Part shown: positions 39,440-47,990 of the stretch, in pieces | Position numbering within the stretch: the stretch's first letter is position 1 | How the letters are laid out: each line of letters starts with the position of its first letter | NCBI RefSeq assembly: GCF_013463155.1 | Contig: NZ_CP040781.1 | Coordinates: 248,001-312,000, forward strand | Length of the DNA stretch: 64,000 bases | From: Staphylococcus sp. 17KM0847 | GTDB lineage: Bacteria > Bacillota > Bacilli > Staphylococcales > Staphylococcaceae | Direction of reading: 5' to 3' | Program-made: the position numbers and the translations under genes | Notes under the pieces: model-generated | What the model saw: only the letters and a program-made list of their open reading frames with translations | Told to the model about the DNA's origin: nothing | The model's database searches: none

Positions 39440-40441
39440 ATGGAGTTTTTGATGATTATAACAGTAGCTATTATTATTTTTTCGTTGGTTTTTGACTTTA
39501 TTAATGGATTTCATGATACAGCGAATGCCGTAGCTACAGCCGTTTCTACACGTGCATTGTCACCAAGACATGCAATTCTTTTAGCAGCAGTGATGAACTT
39601 TATTGGTGCGCTCACATTTACAGGAGTGGCATCAACCATTACAAAAGAGATTGTTAATCCATTTACACTTGAAAATGGATTGGTTGTTGTATTAGCAGCA
39701 ATTTTAGCGGCTATCATTTGGAACTTAGTCACATGGTATTATGGTATACCAAGCTCATCGTCTCATGCTTTAATTGGTGCGATTGCAGGTGCTGCTATTG
39801 CGTCAGCAGGGTCGTTAAATGTATTACATTTTCAAGGGTTTACAAAAATTGTGCTCGTATTAATTTTGTCGCCTATCATTGCATTTACAGTGGGTTTTAT
39901 TATTTATTCATTAGTAAAACGTATTTTTAAAAACGCAAACCTTGCACGTACGAACCGTAATTTTCGTTTGTTTCAAATTTTCACAGCATCATTACAATCT
40001 TTTTCTCATGGTACTAATGATGCACAAAAATCTATGGGTATTATTACGATGGCTTTAATTGTTGCAAATGTTCAGACGAGTGTTGAACCTGCATTATGGG
40101 TTAAAATATCATGTGCAACAGCAATGGGGTTAGGTACAGCAGTTGGTGGTTGGAAAATTATTAAAACGGTGGGCGGTAATATTATGAAAATCCGTCCGGC
40201 TAATGGCGCTTCGGCAGATTTGGCATCAGCATTGACGATATTTGTTGCTTCATCATTACATTTTCCATTGTCAACAACACATGTCGTATCGTCATCAATT
40301 CTTGGTGTAGGATCAGCCAATCGTATCAAAGGTGTACATTGGAATACGGCTAAACGTATGATTGTCACATGGGTCATTACATTACCTATTTCGGCAGTGA
40401 TTTCAGGATTGATCTATATGATTTTGAATCTTTTCTTATAA
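39440..40441 (+). CDS. pitA: Low-affinity inorganic phosphate transporter PitA
   Basis: A 333-aa PiT-family phosphate permease. The two inverted signature repeats are present: GFHDTANAVATAV near the N-terminus and SFSHGTNDAQKSMGII in the middle. Helices run throughout, with SSSHALIGAIAG and PLSTTHVVSSSILG. The ATG at 39440 follows TAAGGAGTC. It forms an operon with pitR and ends in a strong terminator. Confidence 0.92.
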   Translation: MEFLMIITVAIIIFSLVFDFINGFHDTANAVATAVSTRALSPRHAILLAAVMNFIGALTFTGVASTITKEIVNPFTLENGLVVVLAAILAAIIWNLVTWYYGIPSSSSHALIGAIAGAAIASAGSLNVLHFQGFTKIVLVLILSPIIAFTVGFIIYSLVKRIFKNANLARTNRNFRLFQIFTASLQSFSHGTNDAQKSMGIITMALIVANVQTSVEPALWVKISCATAMGLGTAVGGWKIIKTVGGNIMKIRPANGASADLASALTIFVASSLHFPLSTTHVVSSSILGVGSANRIKGVHWNTAKRMIVTWVITLPISAVISGLIYMILNLFL

Positions 40442-40445
40442 CAAC

Positions 40446-40496
40446 AAAAAAGTTTGTGATGTCGCATTTAAAAGTGTGACATCACAAACTTTTTTA
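40446..40496. terminator. Bidirectional terminator between pitA and the LysM-CHAP gene
   Basis: AAAAAGTTTGTGATGTC / GACATCACAAACTTTTT with a 17-nt loop, between two convergent genes and reaching the stop codon of the LysM-CHAP gene. Confidence 0.92.
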
Positions 40497-41327
40497 CTAA
40501 TGAATATAATTGAATGAGCTTGTAAGTGAACTTGGAATTGTACGATAACCTACAACACCCGGTGGTGTGTTATAATTCATTTCTGAAACGAGGACGCTAC
40601 CATCTCCGTTGACACGTTCAACGTAAGCAACGTGTCCGACAGCCCCTTCAGTAGTTTGTAAAATAGCGCCTGCTTGGGGAGTGTTGTTCACAGAATAGCC
40701 ATCTGCAGCAGCACGGCTTGCCCAATTATCAGCATTCCACCAGTAAGTACTAATGGTTTGACCTGTTTCTGCACGACGGTTAAAAGCATGCCATGTACAT
40801 TGTCCCCATGTATATAAATTAGAGTGACTAAATGTTGGTGAGTTATAGCCTCCATTTGTATAAGTTGTACCGGATGCATCTCCAGATGGTGAACCACTTA
40901 CGTTAGCAGTTGGCACATAATTAGCCGTGTGACCCGGGATTTGTAATGTTTGGTTAGGGTGAATAAGATAGCCATTCAAACCATTGGCATTCATTAAATC
41001 TTGTACAGATACACCATATTGAGCGGCAATAACATCTAAAGATTCACCTGCTGTTACTGTATGACCTTGTCCCCCTGTGGCTTGTGTTGTATAAGTTTGT
41101 GTATGACCACTAGAATGAATCGATAAAGTTTGGTTAGGGAAGACCATATTATTAGATAAACCATTAGCTTGTTTAAGTGCATCGACGGTTGTACCATATT
41201 GTTGTGCAATTGTCCATAAAGACTCACCTGATTGTACGGTATGTTGTGTTGAAGCTTCGGCATCTTGATGTGCAAGCACAGCTGCTGCGCCAGATGTCAC
41301 TGTAAGTGCAAATGCGAATTTTTTCAA
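40497..41327 (-). CDS. Secreted LysM-CHAP cell-wall hydrolase (Sle1/SsaA-like)
   Basis: A 276-aa exported peptidoglycan amidase/endopeptidase. The signal peptide is cut after DAEA (residues 22-25). Two LysM domains (about 29-70 and 89-130) are joined by Ser/Thr/Gly linkers to a C-terminal CHAP domain with catalytic Cys177 (WGQCTWHAF), His232 (GHVAYVE) and Glu249. Sle1 has three LysM domains, so this is the shorter type. The start at 41327 follows AAGGAGG. A WalR-like motif about 100 bp upstream suggests WalKR control, as for other CHAP hydrolases. Confidence 0.92.
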   Translation of the reverse strand: MKKFAFALTVTSGAAAVLAHQDAEASTQHTVQSGESLWTIAQQYGTTVDALKQANGLSNNMVFPNQTLSIHSSGHTQTYTTQATGGQGHTVTAGESLDVIAAQYGVSVQDLMNANGLNGYLIHPNQTLQIPGHTANYVPTANVSGSPSGDASGTTYTNGGYNSPTFSHSNLYTWGQCTWHAFNRRAETGQTISTYWWNADNWASRAAADGYSVNNTPQAGAILQTTEGAVGHVAYVERVNGDGSVLVSEMNYNTPPGVVGYRTIPSSLTSSFNYIH

Positions 41328-41422
41328 TGTACTGCCTCCTTATGTATAAATATCGACATATTGTAAATTATTGTTTTATTATTCTTGTACATGGTATCAA
41401 ATATTATTATCCTTGTGGGCGA

Positions 41423-41439
41423 TGTTACGAATCTGTAAT
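41423..41439. promoter_or_regulatory. WalR-like binding motif upstream of the LysM-CHAP gene
   Basis: TGTTAC-GAATC-TGTAAT matches the WalR consensus TGTWAH-N5-TGTWAH at every position. It lies 96 bp upstream of the hydrolase start, and the same region could also serve the divergent BI-1-like gene. Confidence 0.6.
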
Positions 41440-41525
41440 AATTTTTAAATGTTTTTGTGATTGATTATCTTTTGATATATAGCTAAAAATGCATACAATA
41501 TAAGAGAAAGGAAAGGTAATGCTAT

Positions 41526-42143
41526 ATGGTTAAGTTTTCCCAGCATAATCGTTATGCACAAGTTTGGTTGTTCTTTTTATATTATTGGTTGGTTTTCAGT
41601 GTTTCGATGTATTTCGGTCAATTTTTGCCCCATGCATGGCATCAACCGTTATCCATAGGTTTGGCAGTGCTTATTTTAATGACGATGTTTATACAAAGAG
41701 CGCGCTTTAGTGGCCCTATTATCTCACATATCTACACAATTGTGGCGGGCTTGTTATCTTATGCAACAGTGATGTATGCATGGACAGATTTGGGTGCTAA
41801 AGATTTTTGGACAGTTATTCTATTAGCAATCGTTGGATTTTTAGTTTTTGGTATTCTTGGCTTTTTTGTGATTCAAGATGCATCTCGCATGGGCAGATAC
41901 TTATTTGTTACATTAATCGCACTAATCTGTATGAGTATCGTTGGTTGGTTTTTACATATTCCTATGTTATACACAGTGATTTCTGTTATTGGATTATTAC
42001 TTTTTCTTTTATATACATTATATGATTTTAATAGAATGAGACGAGGTGCTTTTTCACCAAGAGAAATGGGTTTTAATTTATTTCTAAATCTATTTCGTAT
42101 TATTCGCCACGCACTTCGACTTGCACAAGTAGCTAAAAGATAA
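41526..42143 (+). CDS. Bax inhibitor-1/YccA-like membrane protein
   Basis: A 205-aa protein with seven hydrophobic helices and a short basic tail. The C-terminal part (LLYTLYDFNRMRRG...FNLFLNLFRIIRH) resembles the BI-1/TMBIM ending, where an aspartate after the sixth helix is conserved. The role may be ion leak or membrane stress; this is not established here. The ATG at 41526 lies after GAAAGGTAATGCTAT. It is divergent from the LysM-CHAP gene. It could instead be an unrelated DUF membrane protein. Confidence 0.6.
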   Translation: MVKFSQHNRYAQVWLFFLYYWLVFSVSMYFGQFLPHAWHQPLSIGLAVLILMTMFIQRARFSGPIISHIYTIVAGLLSYATVMYAWTDLGAKDFWTVILLAIVGFLVFGILGFFVIQDASRMGRYLFVTLIALICMSIVGWFLHIPMLYTVISVIGLLLFLLYTLYDFNRMRRGAFSPREMGFNLFLNLFRIIRHALRLAQVAKR

Positions 42144-42274
42144 ATAGTGATATATATCCGATAGATGGCGTTATTTGAAATGGTTTAAGTACATCGACTT
42201 TCTTAAAAATCGATTTAATACTAAAATTGGATTAATCAAAAACACTTAATATAAAAGTGGAGTGGGAGTTGGCT

Positions 42275-42745
42275 ATGGAAACGATATATTTAGCAGGTGG
42301 TTGTTTATGGGGTGTGCAAGCTTTTGTAAAGACATTACCCGGTGTAGTTGAGACAGAAGCGGGTAGGGCGAACGGAAGTAGCCGTACACTTGAAGGTGAA
42401 TACGATGGCTATGCAGAATGTGTAAAGACTGTATTTGATCCTGCAATTGTACAAGTAGAAGATTTGATGACATACTTGTTTGAAATTATAGACCCATATA
42501 GTGTAAACAAACAAGGTGAAGACGTTGGGTTAAAATATCGAACAGGTGTCTATAGTGAGCAAGAGTACCATTTAGAAGCTGCACGTCAATTTATAGCAAA
42601 TAGAAGTGATGTAGACCGAATTGCAGTTGAAGTTAAAGCATTGGAGAATTATGTACGAAGCGCTGAAGAACATCAAGACCGTTTAGCCAAATGTCCAGAC
42701 GATTATTGCCATATTTCCCAAGAAATGCTGAATAAATATCAATAA
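42275..42745 (+). CDS. Peptide methionine sulfoxide reductase MsrA-like protein
   Basis: A 156-aa MsrA-family protein that would reduce methionine-S-sulfoxide. The catalytic motif is GCLWG with Cys10, where most MsrA have GCFWG. Two C-terminal cysteines, Cys140 and Cys145 (AKCPDDYC), can recycle the enzyme. YRTGVY and EEHQDR are conserved. The ATG at 42275 follows GTGGAGTGGGAG. It stands alone, with no msrB beside it. The Phe-to-Leu change in the active site is unusual. Confidence 0.82.
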   Translation: METIYLAGGCLWGVQAFVKTLPGVVETEAGRANGSSRTLEGEYDGYAECVKTVFDPAIVQVEDLMTYLFEIIDPYSVNKQGEDVGLKYRTGVYSEQEYHLEAARQFIANRSDVDRIAVEVKALENYVRSAEEHQDRLAKCPDDYCHISQEMLNKYQ

Positions 42746-43006
42746 AGCGGTATGAGAGCTGAGGCATTGTATTGATCAAGACAGGTATGACAAGATAAAT
42801 AGAGTGTTAGTTTATATTGATACTCACTTAGAGAAGATCAATATTTAAAAATTCTAACCTTAATATAGAGGATACGATATAGGTAGTGAGAAAGTTATAG
42901 TATGATTGTTTGTGATAAGTCGTACATATTTGAGTGTATTGCTTTCATCTCAATGTACCATGTATAATAAAAGTAATTTAAAAGCAATCGAAAGTGAGAT
43001 GGAAGA

Positions 43007-43720
43007 ATGGGACGTAAATGGAACAACATTAAGGAGAAAAAAGCACAGAAAGATAAAAATACAAGTCGTATTTATGCTAAGTTTGGTAAAGAAATTTATG
43101 TGGCAGCTAAATCAGGTGAACCGGATCCAGAATCTAACCAAGCATTAAAACTTGTGTTAGAACGTGCTAAAACGTATTCTGTACCCAATCATATTATTGA
43201 TAGAGCTATTGATAAAGCAAAAGGTGGCGGAGATGAGAACTTTGATGCCTTACGCTATGAAGGTTTTGGTCCAAGTGGTGCGATGTTGATTGTCGATGCA
43301 CTTACGAACAATGTCAATCGTACGGCTTCTGATGTGCGTGCAGCATTTGGTAAAAATGGCGGCAATATGGGTGTTTCAGGGTCAGTAGCATATATGTTTG
43401 ACCACACTGCAACATTTGCTTTTGAAGGTTTTGATGTTGATACAGTTTTAGAGCAACTCATGGATAAAGAAATTGATGTACGTGATGTAATTGAAGAGGG
43501 AGACTTAACAATTGTATATGCAGAGCCTGACCAATTTGCGTCTGTTCAACAAGCATTACGCGATTTAGGTGTACAAGACTTCGAAGTGGCAGAGTTGGAA
43601 ATGTTACCGCAAACAGAAGTACAATTATCCTCTGAAGATCAAGAAACTTTTGAGAAGCTTGTCGACGTGTTGGAAGACCTTGAAGATGTTCAACATGTCT
43701 TTCACAATGTAGCATTGTAA
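43007..43720 (+). CDS. YebC/PmpR family protein
   Basis: A 237-aa YebC-family protein. The N-terminal [44 protein letters not shown] and [14 protein letters not shown] blocks are all conserved. Such proteins have been described as DNA-binding regulators and, more recently, as ribosome-associated factors relieving proline stalling. The ATG at 43007 lies after a weak AGATGGAAG. The following cupin gene begins 18 bp downstream, so they are probably co-transcribed. Confidence 0.92.
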   Translation: MGRKWNNIKEKKAQKDKNTSRIYAKFGKEIYVAAKSGEPDPESNQALKLVLERAKTYSVPNHIIDRAIDKAKGGGDENFDALRYEGFGPSGAMLIVDALTNNVNRTASDVRAAFGKNGGNMGVSGSVAYMFDHTATFAFEGFDVDTVLEQLMDKEIDVRDVIEEGDLTIVYAEPDQFASVQQALRDLGVQDFEVAELEMLPQTEVQLSSEDQETFEKLVDVLEDLEDVQHVFHNVAL

Positions 43721-43737
43721 TGATTGGAGCATAATGA

Positions 43738-44217
43738 ATGAATGCAAAGCAATGGATAAAACATTTGCAGTTAGAACCTCATCCAGAAGGTGGATATTAT
43801 CGTCAAACCATTTTAAGTGCTGATAAGGTGAAAGATCGACCAAACTATTCGAGCATTTACTTTTTATTAGAAGATACGAATATTTCTCACTTTCATCAAA
43901 TTGATGCTGATGAAATATGGTATTATCATGCAGGTGCAACATTAACGATTCATATGATTCACGCTGACGGTACATACGAAGCAGTACGTTTAGGCGCGCA
44001 AGTTGACCGAGGAGATGTTTTACAATATGTTGTCCCTAAACATACAATATTCGCGTCTTCTATTGAGGAACAAGATGCTTTTGCTATCGTAGGCTGTATG
44101 GTACAACCTGCATTTCGCTTCGAATATTTCAAACTTTTTACGCAAGATGAATTATTAGAACGTTATCCACAGCATGAAGCAATTATTACACGATACGCTA
44201 AAAGAGCGCTATATTAA
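43738..44217 (+). CDS. DUF985 cupin-fold protein
   Basis: A 159-aa single-domain cupin of the DUF985 family. HPEGGYYRQTI opens the protein and FHQIDADEIWYYHAG carries the metal-ligand-type histidines and glutamate. The substrate is unknown; some relatives are sugar epimerase-like. The ATG at 43738 follows TTGGAGC. It is the last native gene before the IS/hsd insertion. Confidence 0.82.
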   Translation: MNAKQWIKHLQLEPHPEGGYYRQTILSADKVKDRPNYSSIYFLLEDTNISHFHQIDADEIWYYHAGATLTIHMIHADGTYEAVRLGAQVDRGDVLQYVVPKHTIFASSIEEQDAFAIVGCMVQPAFRFEYFKLFTQDELLERYPQHEAIITRYAKRALY

Positions 44218-44223
44218 CGCATC

Positions 44224-44266
44224 TACACCCTTTGATGTCTTTAAGAGATTTGAGAGGGTGTATTTT
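44224..44266 (+). terminator. Terminator of the yebC-cupin unit
   Basis: TACACCCT / AGGGTGTA with a 23-nt loop, followed by TTTTG. The ISL3-type left block begins only 12 bp further on. Confidence 0.8.
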
Positions 44267-44277
44267 GTTGGGCGCTT

Positions 44278-44450
44278 CACCTTTTGTGGTATACAAAAAG
44301 CACACATGTCTCTATAATTTTAAGTGCTCAAACTCAAATTAAAGTAGACATGATGCGCCTATGTGTAATGATATATTAAAACGACTTAAAATAAAAATAC
44401 ACATAGATATTCAAGACGATGTTGACGTACGAGGGACAGCTTTTCACAGT
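44278..44450 (+). mobile_element. ISL3-family left-end segment with truncated transposase start
   Basis: The leader 44278-44346 repeats 14012-14078. It leads into an ATG at 44361 opening MCNDILKRLKIK...DDVDVRGTAFH, which I recognise as the N-terminus of ISL3-type transposases. After about 30 codons the sequence changes into an hsdM tail. No zinc-finger or DDE region remains. This is a truncated, non-functional element. Confidence 0.65.
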
Positions 44451-44705
44451 CATTTGAATTTAAAAAAGGGAAAACCCAAATAACCCAACTGACCAATAAG
44501 TCGAAAAACATCAATTTTTACACAAATAGAGAAGTCATAGATAAGTTATACAGCAAGCTTAGAAGAAATCGCAGACAATGACTATAACAAGATATGTCGA
44601 TACATTTGAAGAAGAGTCCATAGATTTAGAACGAGTACAAGCAGATGTGGAGATTAAAGAAGTAGAATAAGAAATAGAAGGCTACTTAAAGACATTAAGG
44701 GGGAT
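44451..44705 (+). pseudogene. hsdM: Decayed 3' end of a type I methyltransferase gene (hsdM remnant)
   Basis: Reading through several frames gives pieces of the HsdM C-terminus in the right order: LKKGK...TQ.TQLT, TNREVIDK, YTASLEEIADNDYN, RYVDTFEEESIDLERVQAD and a final EIEGYLKTL. At least three frameshifts and stops separate them. The catalytic domain is missing altogether, and the 5' side is fused to the transposase fragment. It lies directly before hsdS, the normal order hsdM-hsdS. Confidence 0.8.
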
Positions 44706-44710
44706 AACAC

Positions 44711-45916
44711 ATGACTAATCAAACGAAAAATGTACCCGAATTAAGATTTCCAGAATTTGATGGAGAATGGGAATATAATTTATTTGGTGAAATTGTTACG
44801 AATAAAAGTAAAAAATTTGATCCCAAAAAGGAAGACTCAACTCAAGATATAGAACTAGATAGTATTGAGCAAAATACTGGCCGATTACTTAATACATATA
44901 TATCTAAAAACTTTACAAGTCAGAAAAATAAATTTTATAAAGGTAACGTGTTGTATAGTAAGTTAAGACCATATTTAAATAAATATTATTATGCACAAAT
45001 GAATGGTGTATGTTCATCTGAAATTTGGGTTTTAGACAGCTTGGATAAGCAAAAGTTATCAAATCTTTTTTTATACTTTTTTATTCAGTCCAATAGGTTT
45101 AGTAATGTGGCAAATAAAACTGCAGGGTCAAAAATGCCTCGTACGGATTGGAATTTAGTGGAAAATGTTAGATTATATAAAGGTTCGATTGAAGAACAAC
45201 AAAAAATTGGTGGATTTTTCAGCAAACTGGACCAACAAATCGAATTAGAAGAACAAAAGTTAGCCAAACTAGAAGAAAAGAAAAAAGGATATATGCAAAA
45301 GATTTTTTCTCAAGAGTTAAGATTTAAAGATGAAAATGGGAAAGAGTATCCAGAATGGGAAGTTAAAAGATTAAATAATATTATACATTTACAAAATGGT
45401 TATGCTTTTCAAAGTAATTTATTTTCAGACAAAGGCACACCAATTATAAGAATCACAGACATTAATAAATCCTTAGTTTCAGTAGGGACAACTTATTATC
45501 CTGAAGATATAAATATTGATGAAAGGTTTATAATTAATAAAAACGATATATTAATAGCAATGTCAGGAGCTACTACAGGTAAATTAGGTAAATATATTAG
45601 TGACAATCCTAGTTACTTAAACCAACGTATAGGTAAATTTGTAATGAAAGATGGAGGCGACAATGATTTTATATTTGCCTATTTGAATTCAATGAATTTC
45701 AAAAAAGAGCTAACTAAGTTACTAGTGGCAGGAGCACAACCCAATATAAGCGCTCAAGATATTGAAAATATAAGTCTTGTAATACCTTCTAGTGAGGAAC
45801 AAAGAAAAATAGGAGTATTCTTTAACAAATTAGATAAGTTAATAAAAAGACGATTCGATAAAATTGAACTATTAAAACATCGTAAAAAAGGCTTACTACA
45901 AAAGATGTTTGTTTGA
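44711..45916 (+). CDS. hsdS: Type I restriction-modification specificity subunit HsdS
   Basis: A 401-aa specificity subunit with two target-recognition domains (about residues 15-165 and 215-365), each opening with PELRFPEF/YPEWEV-type segments. Each is followed by a coiled-coil conserved region (EEQQKIGGFFSKLDQQIELEEQKL and EEQRKIGVFFNKLDKLIKR). The ATG follows AAGGGGGATAACAC. The frame is intact although the neighbouring hsdM is destroyed, so any activity needs HsdM from elsewhere. Base composition is more A/T-rich than in the flanks. Confidence 0.92.
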   Translation: MTNQTKNVPELRFPEFDGEWEYNLFGEIVTNKSKKFDPKKEDSTQDIELDSIEQNTGRLLNTYISKNFTSQKNKFYKGNVLYSKLRPYLNKYYYAQMNGVCSSEIWVLDSLDKQKLSNLFLYFFIQSNRFSNVANKTAGSKMPRTDWNLVENVRLYKGSIEEQQKIGGFFSKLDQQIELEEQKLAKLEEKKKGYMQKIFSQELRFKDENGKEYPEWEVKRLNNIIHLQNGYAFQSNLFSDKGTPIIRITDINKSLVSVGTTYYPEDINIDERFIINKNDILIAMSGATTGKLGKYISDNPSYLNQRIGKFVMKDGGDNDFIFAYLNSMNFKKELTKLLVAGAQPNISAQDIENISLVIPSSEEQRKIGVFFNKLDKLIKRRFDKIELLKHRKKGLLQKMFV

Positions 45917-46086
45917 TGCTTATAACACCTTATTAACTCAAACGATATAAGTTTTTTAGTCTGTGCCAGTCATGTTGTAGTATCAAATGTTTTATTATTA
46001 TGACTTTTTGAGGTAGCTATGCAAATATAACACCATTAAAAAATATTGCGATTTTCAAATTAAATTATTACAATTCTTGCTATTTT

Positions 46087-46143
46087 TGCGCTTATGAAAT
46101 GATAATAAATAAAACGAGATACTTTTAATGATCTATTCATCGC
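46087..46143. repeat. Copy of the 14165-14222 block right of hsdS
   Basis: This segment, with AATAAAACGAGATACTTTTAATGATCTATTC, resembles 14165-14222 (AATAAAACGAGGACTTTTAATGATTTATC). Together with the left block at 44278 it brackets the hsd genes, as the paired blocks at 13990-14222 bracket a short spacer. It may be the distal end of the same IS type. The rest of 45917-46225 shows no gene. Confidence 0.5.
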
Positions 46144-46225
46144 AGTCAAAATAAATGCGTTAAAGTTCGAACGAGTGACAGGGTGCTATTATTTATATAT
46201 AATAAACGAAAGGAGGAGGGTGACT

Positions 46226-46789
46226 GTGAAAGTAAAATACATTGATAAACGTCACTGGCGTCGCCTCTTAGACCGTGATTATATAGAAGTAAAAGTCAAT
46301 AACAATAAGTTTAAAGGTATTATCGGTTTAATCACGATTAATAAAGTGAGGGAGCCGTTAGAAGTGACCGTTGTGGGTAAGAAGATGATTGTAGCTGATG
46401 ATAAATACCAATGGTTGCAAATCGTACCAGAAAAGAAACGTTATAGTGTAACTGTGATGTTCAACGATCGTGGTGAGCCGTTACAGTATTATTTTGATGT
46501 TAATTTAAAAAATATTACTCAAAAGGGTAAAGCGAGAACGTTAGATTTATATCTGGATGTTCTAGTTTTACCAGATGGACGTTATGAACTTGTAGACCAA
46601 GATGACTTAGAGCGTGCGTTACAGACGAATCAAATTACGCGTAAACAATATCATGAAGCATATATTATTGCACATCAATTAATGATACAAATTGATGAAG
46701 ATTTTAAAAGTATTGAAGACAAGGTCATGTATTGTTTCAAAAAGATTAGACATAAACATTACAGGAGAGAACACTCACGCACATATTAA
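46226..46789 (+). CDS. DUF402 family protein (possible nucleotide phosphatase)
   Basis: A 187-aa protein with a DUF402 beta-barrel core; YSVTVMFNDRGEPLQYYFDV and LDLYLDVLVLPDGRYELVDQDDL are conserved and carry acidic metal-binding residues. Staphylococcal relatives include nucleoside tri- and diphosphatases, but this one is only assigned by family. The GTG at 46226 follows AGGAGGAGGG; a GTG at 46220 is in frame but too close to it. It is monocistronic with a hairpin after it. Confidence 0.75.
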   Translation: MKVKYIDKRHWRRLLDRDYIEVKVNNNKFKGIIGLITINKVREPLEVTVVGKKMIVADDKYQWLQIVPEKKRYSVTVMFNDRGEPLQYYFDVNLKNITQKGKARTLDLYLDVLVLPDGRYELVDQDDLERALQTNQITRKQYHEAYIIAHQLMIQIDEDFKSIEDKVMYCFKKIRHKHYRREHSRTY

Positions 46790-46793
46790 AGAA

Positions 46794-46856
46794 CAGACGA
46801 CTTGGAAATGTGTGATGTTAGGATATTGAATGGCACACTGGACGAGGCGTCGTCTG
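46794..46856 (+). terminator. Hairpin after the DUF402 gene
   Basis: CAGACGAC / GTCGTCTG with an inner TGTG/CACA stem, then TGTTTCTTTAG. It lies 4 bp after the stop codon. Confidence 0.7.
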
Positions 46857-46913
46857 GTGTTTCTTTAGTTTAGATTGGAAATAAGAGTAGTTATAGTTAG
46901 AGGAGGAACAGTA

Positions 46914-47798
46914 GTGAAAATTGATGATTATCGATTACTTATCACATTAGATGAAACGAGGACTTTGCGTAAAGCAGCAGAACGTCTTTATATTTCTCAG
47001 CCAGCTGTGACGCAGCGTTTAAAATCTATTGAACGTTATTTTGGTGTCGATATTTTTATAAGAACTAAAAAGCAATTAATCACGACGACAGAAGGTGCAA
47101 TGGTTATTGCACATGCTAAAGAGATGTTAAATCAAGAAAGCCTCTTTCAAGATAAGATTAAAGCCCATGTTGGAGAAATTAATGGCAGTCTATCAATTGG
47201 TTGTTCATCACTGGTGGGGCAGGCCGTGTTACCCGACGTATTAAGCCGTTATACATCAGAATATCCTAATGTAGAAATTAAATTACAAATTGGTTCGAGT
47301 GACCATATTAAAACACATTATAATGATTACCACATTATGATTGTGAGAGGGAACCAGCTCTTAAATAAACATAATGACCATTTAATGGATGACCAACATT
47401 ACTTCATTTATCCTAAAAACAAAGCATCAGAATTACATAAGCTGCCGTTTATTGAGTTTCAAGCAGATCCAGTTTATATTAACCAAATTAAGGCATGGTA
47501 TTATCAACATATGTCTCAAGACTATCATGCGCGTATTAAAGTGGATCAAGTTGCAACGTGTAAGGCGCTATTGCTGAGTGGTGTTGGGTTGACGATATTA
47601 CCAGAAATTATGACAAAAGATTTGGATGCAGATCAGTTTGAAATGATTAAAGTAGATATCGAAGAGCGCCCACTTGTTCGTGCAACATATTTAAGCTATG
47701 ACATGAGTATGATGCAACTGCCACAAGTCAATGCTTTTATACGTGTTTTAAAAGAGTATGTTCAGGAAACTCGTAATAATGATATTGCGCTACACTAA
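46914..47798 (+). CDS. LysR-family transcriptional regulator
   Basis: A 294-aa LTTR. The N-terminal helix-turn-helix is RTLRKAAERLYISQPAVTQR (about residues 14-33), followed by LKSIERYFGVDIF and a periplasmic-binding-protein-like effector domain. The GTG at 46914 follows GAGGAGGAAC. It precedes a SotB-like sugar efflux gene on the same strand, a possible target, but the two are separated by a terminator and 190 bp. The effector is unknown. Confidence 0.85.
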   Translation: MKIDDYRLLITLDETRTLRKAAERLYISQPAVTQRLKSIERYFGVDIFIRTKKQLITTTEGAMVIAHAKEMLNQESLFQDKIKAHVGEINGSLSIGCSSLVGQAVLPDVLSRYTSEYPNVEIKLQIGSSDHIKTHYNDYHIMIVRGNQLLNKHNDHLMDDQHYFIYPKNKASELHKLPFIEFQADPVYINQIKAWYYQHMSQDYHARIKVDQVATCKALLLSGVGLTILPEIMTKDLDADQFEMIKVDIEERPLVRATYLSYDMSMMQLPQVNAFIRVLKEYVQETRNNDIALH

Positions 47799-47816
47799 TA
47801 TAAAGGTAGTGTGCAA
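47785..47816 (+). terminator. Terminator overlapping the end of the LysR gene
   Basis: TTGCGCTACACT / TAGTGTGCAA with one bulge, followed by TTTTTATTG. The left arm overlaps the last codons of the gene. Confidence 0.75.
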
Positions 47817-47990
47817 TTTTTATTGTAAATATCTATAAGTGATTGGCTAAGCCTGATATAAAGAGAAATTAAAGGTCAGTGCATAGTCATTTTACGATTT
47901 TTATTGATTGTGAGAGGTGAGGTTTTTGATAAAAGTGCTTAAATCTTGCTTCTTTATTGTTTGGTGAGGTCAAATAAAAAGGAGATTTGT

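Noticed and set aside
43625-43975. 116-codon minus-strand ORF across the end of the YebC gene and the cupin gene
   Set aside because: It is antisense to two genes with conserved domains and has no recognisable protein features.
47825-47840. Exact 16-bp match to 38268-38283 (GTAAATATCTATAAGT)
   Set aside because: An A/T-rich 16-mer shared twice in 64 kb can arise by chance. The surrounding hairpin element of the dispersed repeat is absent here.
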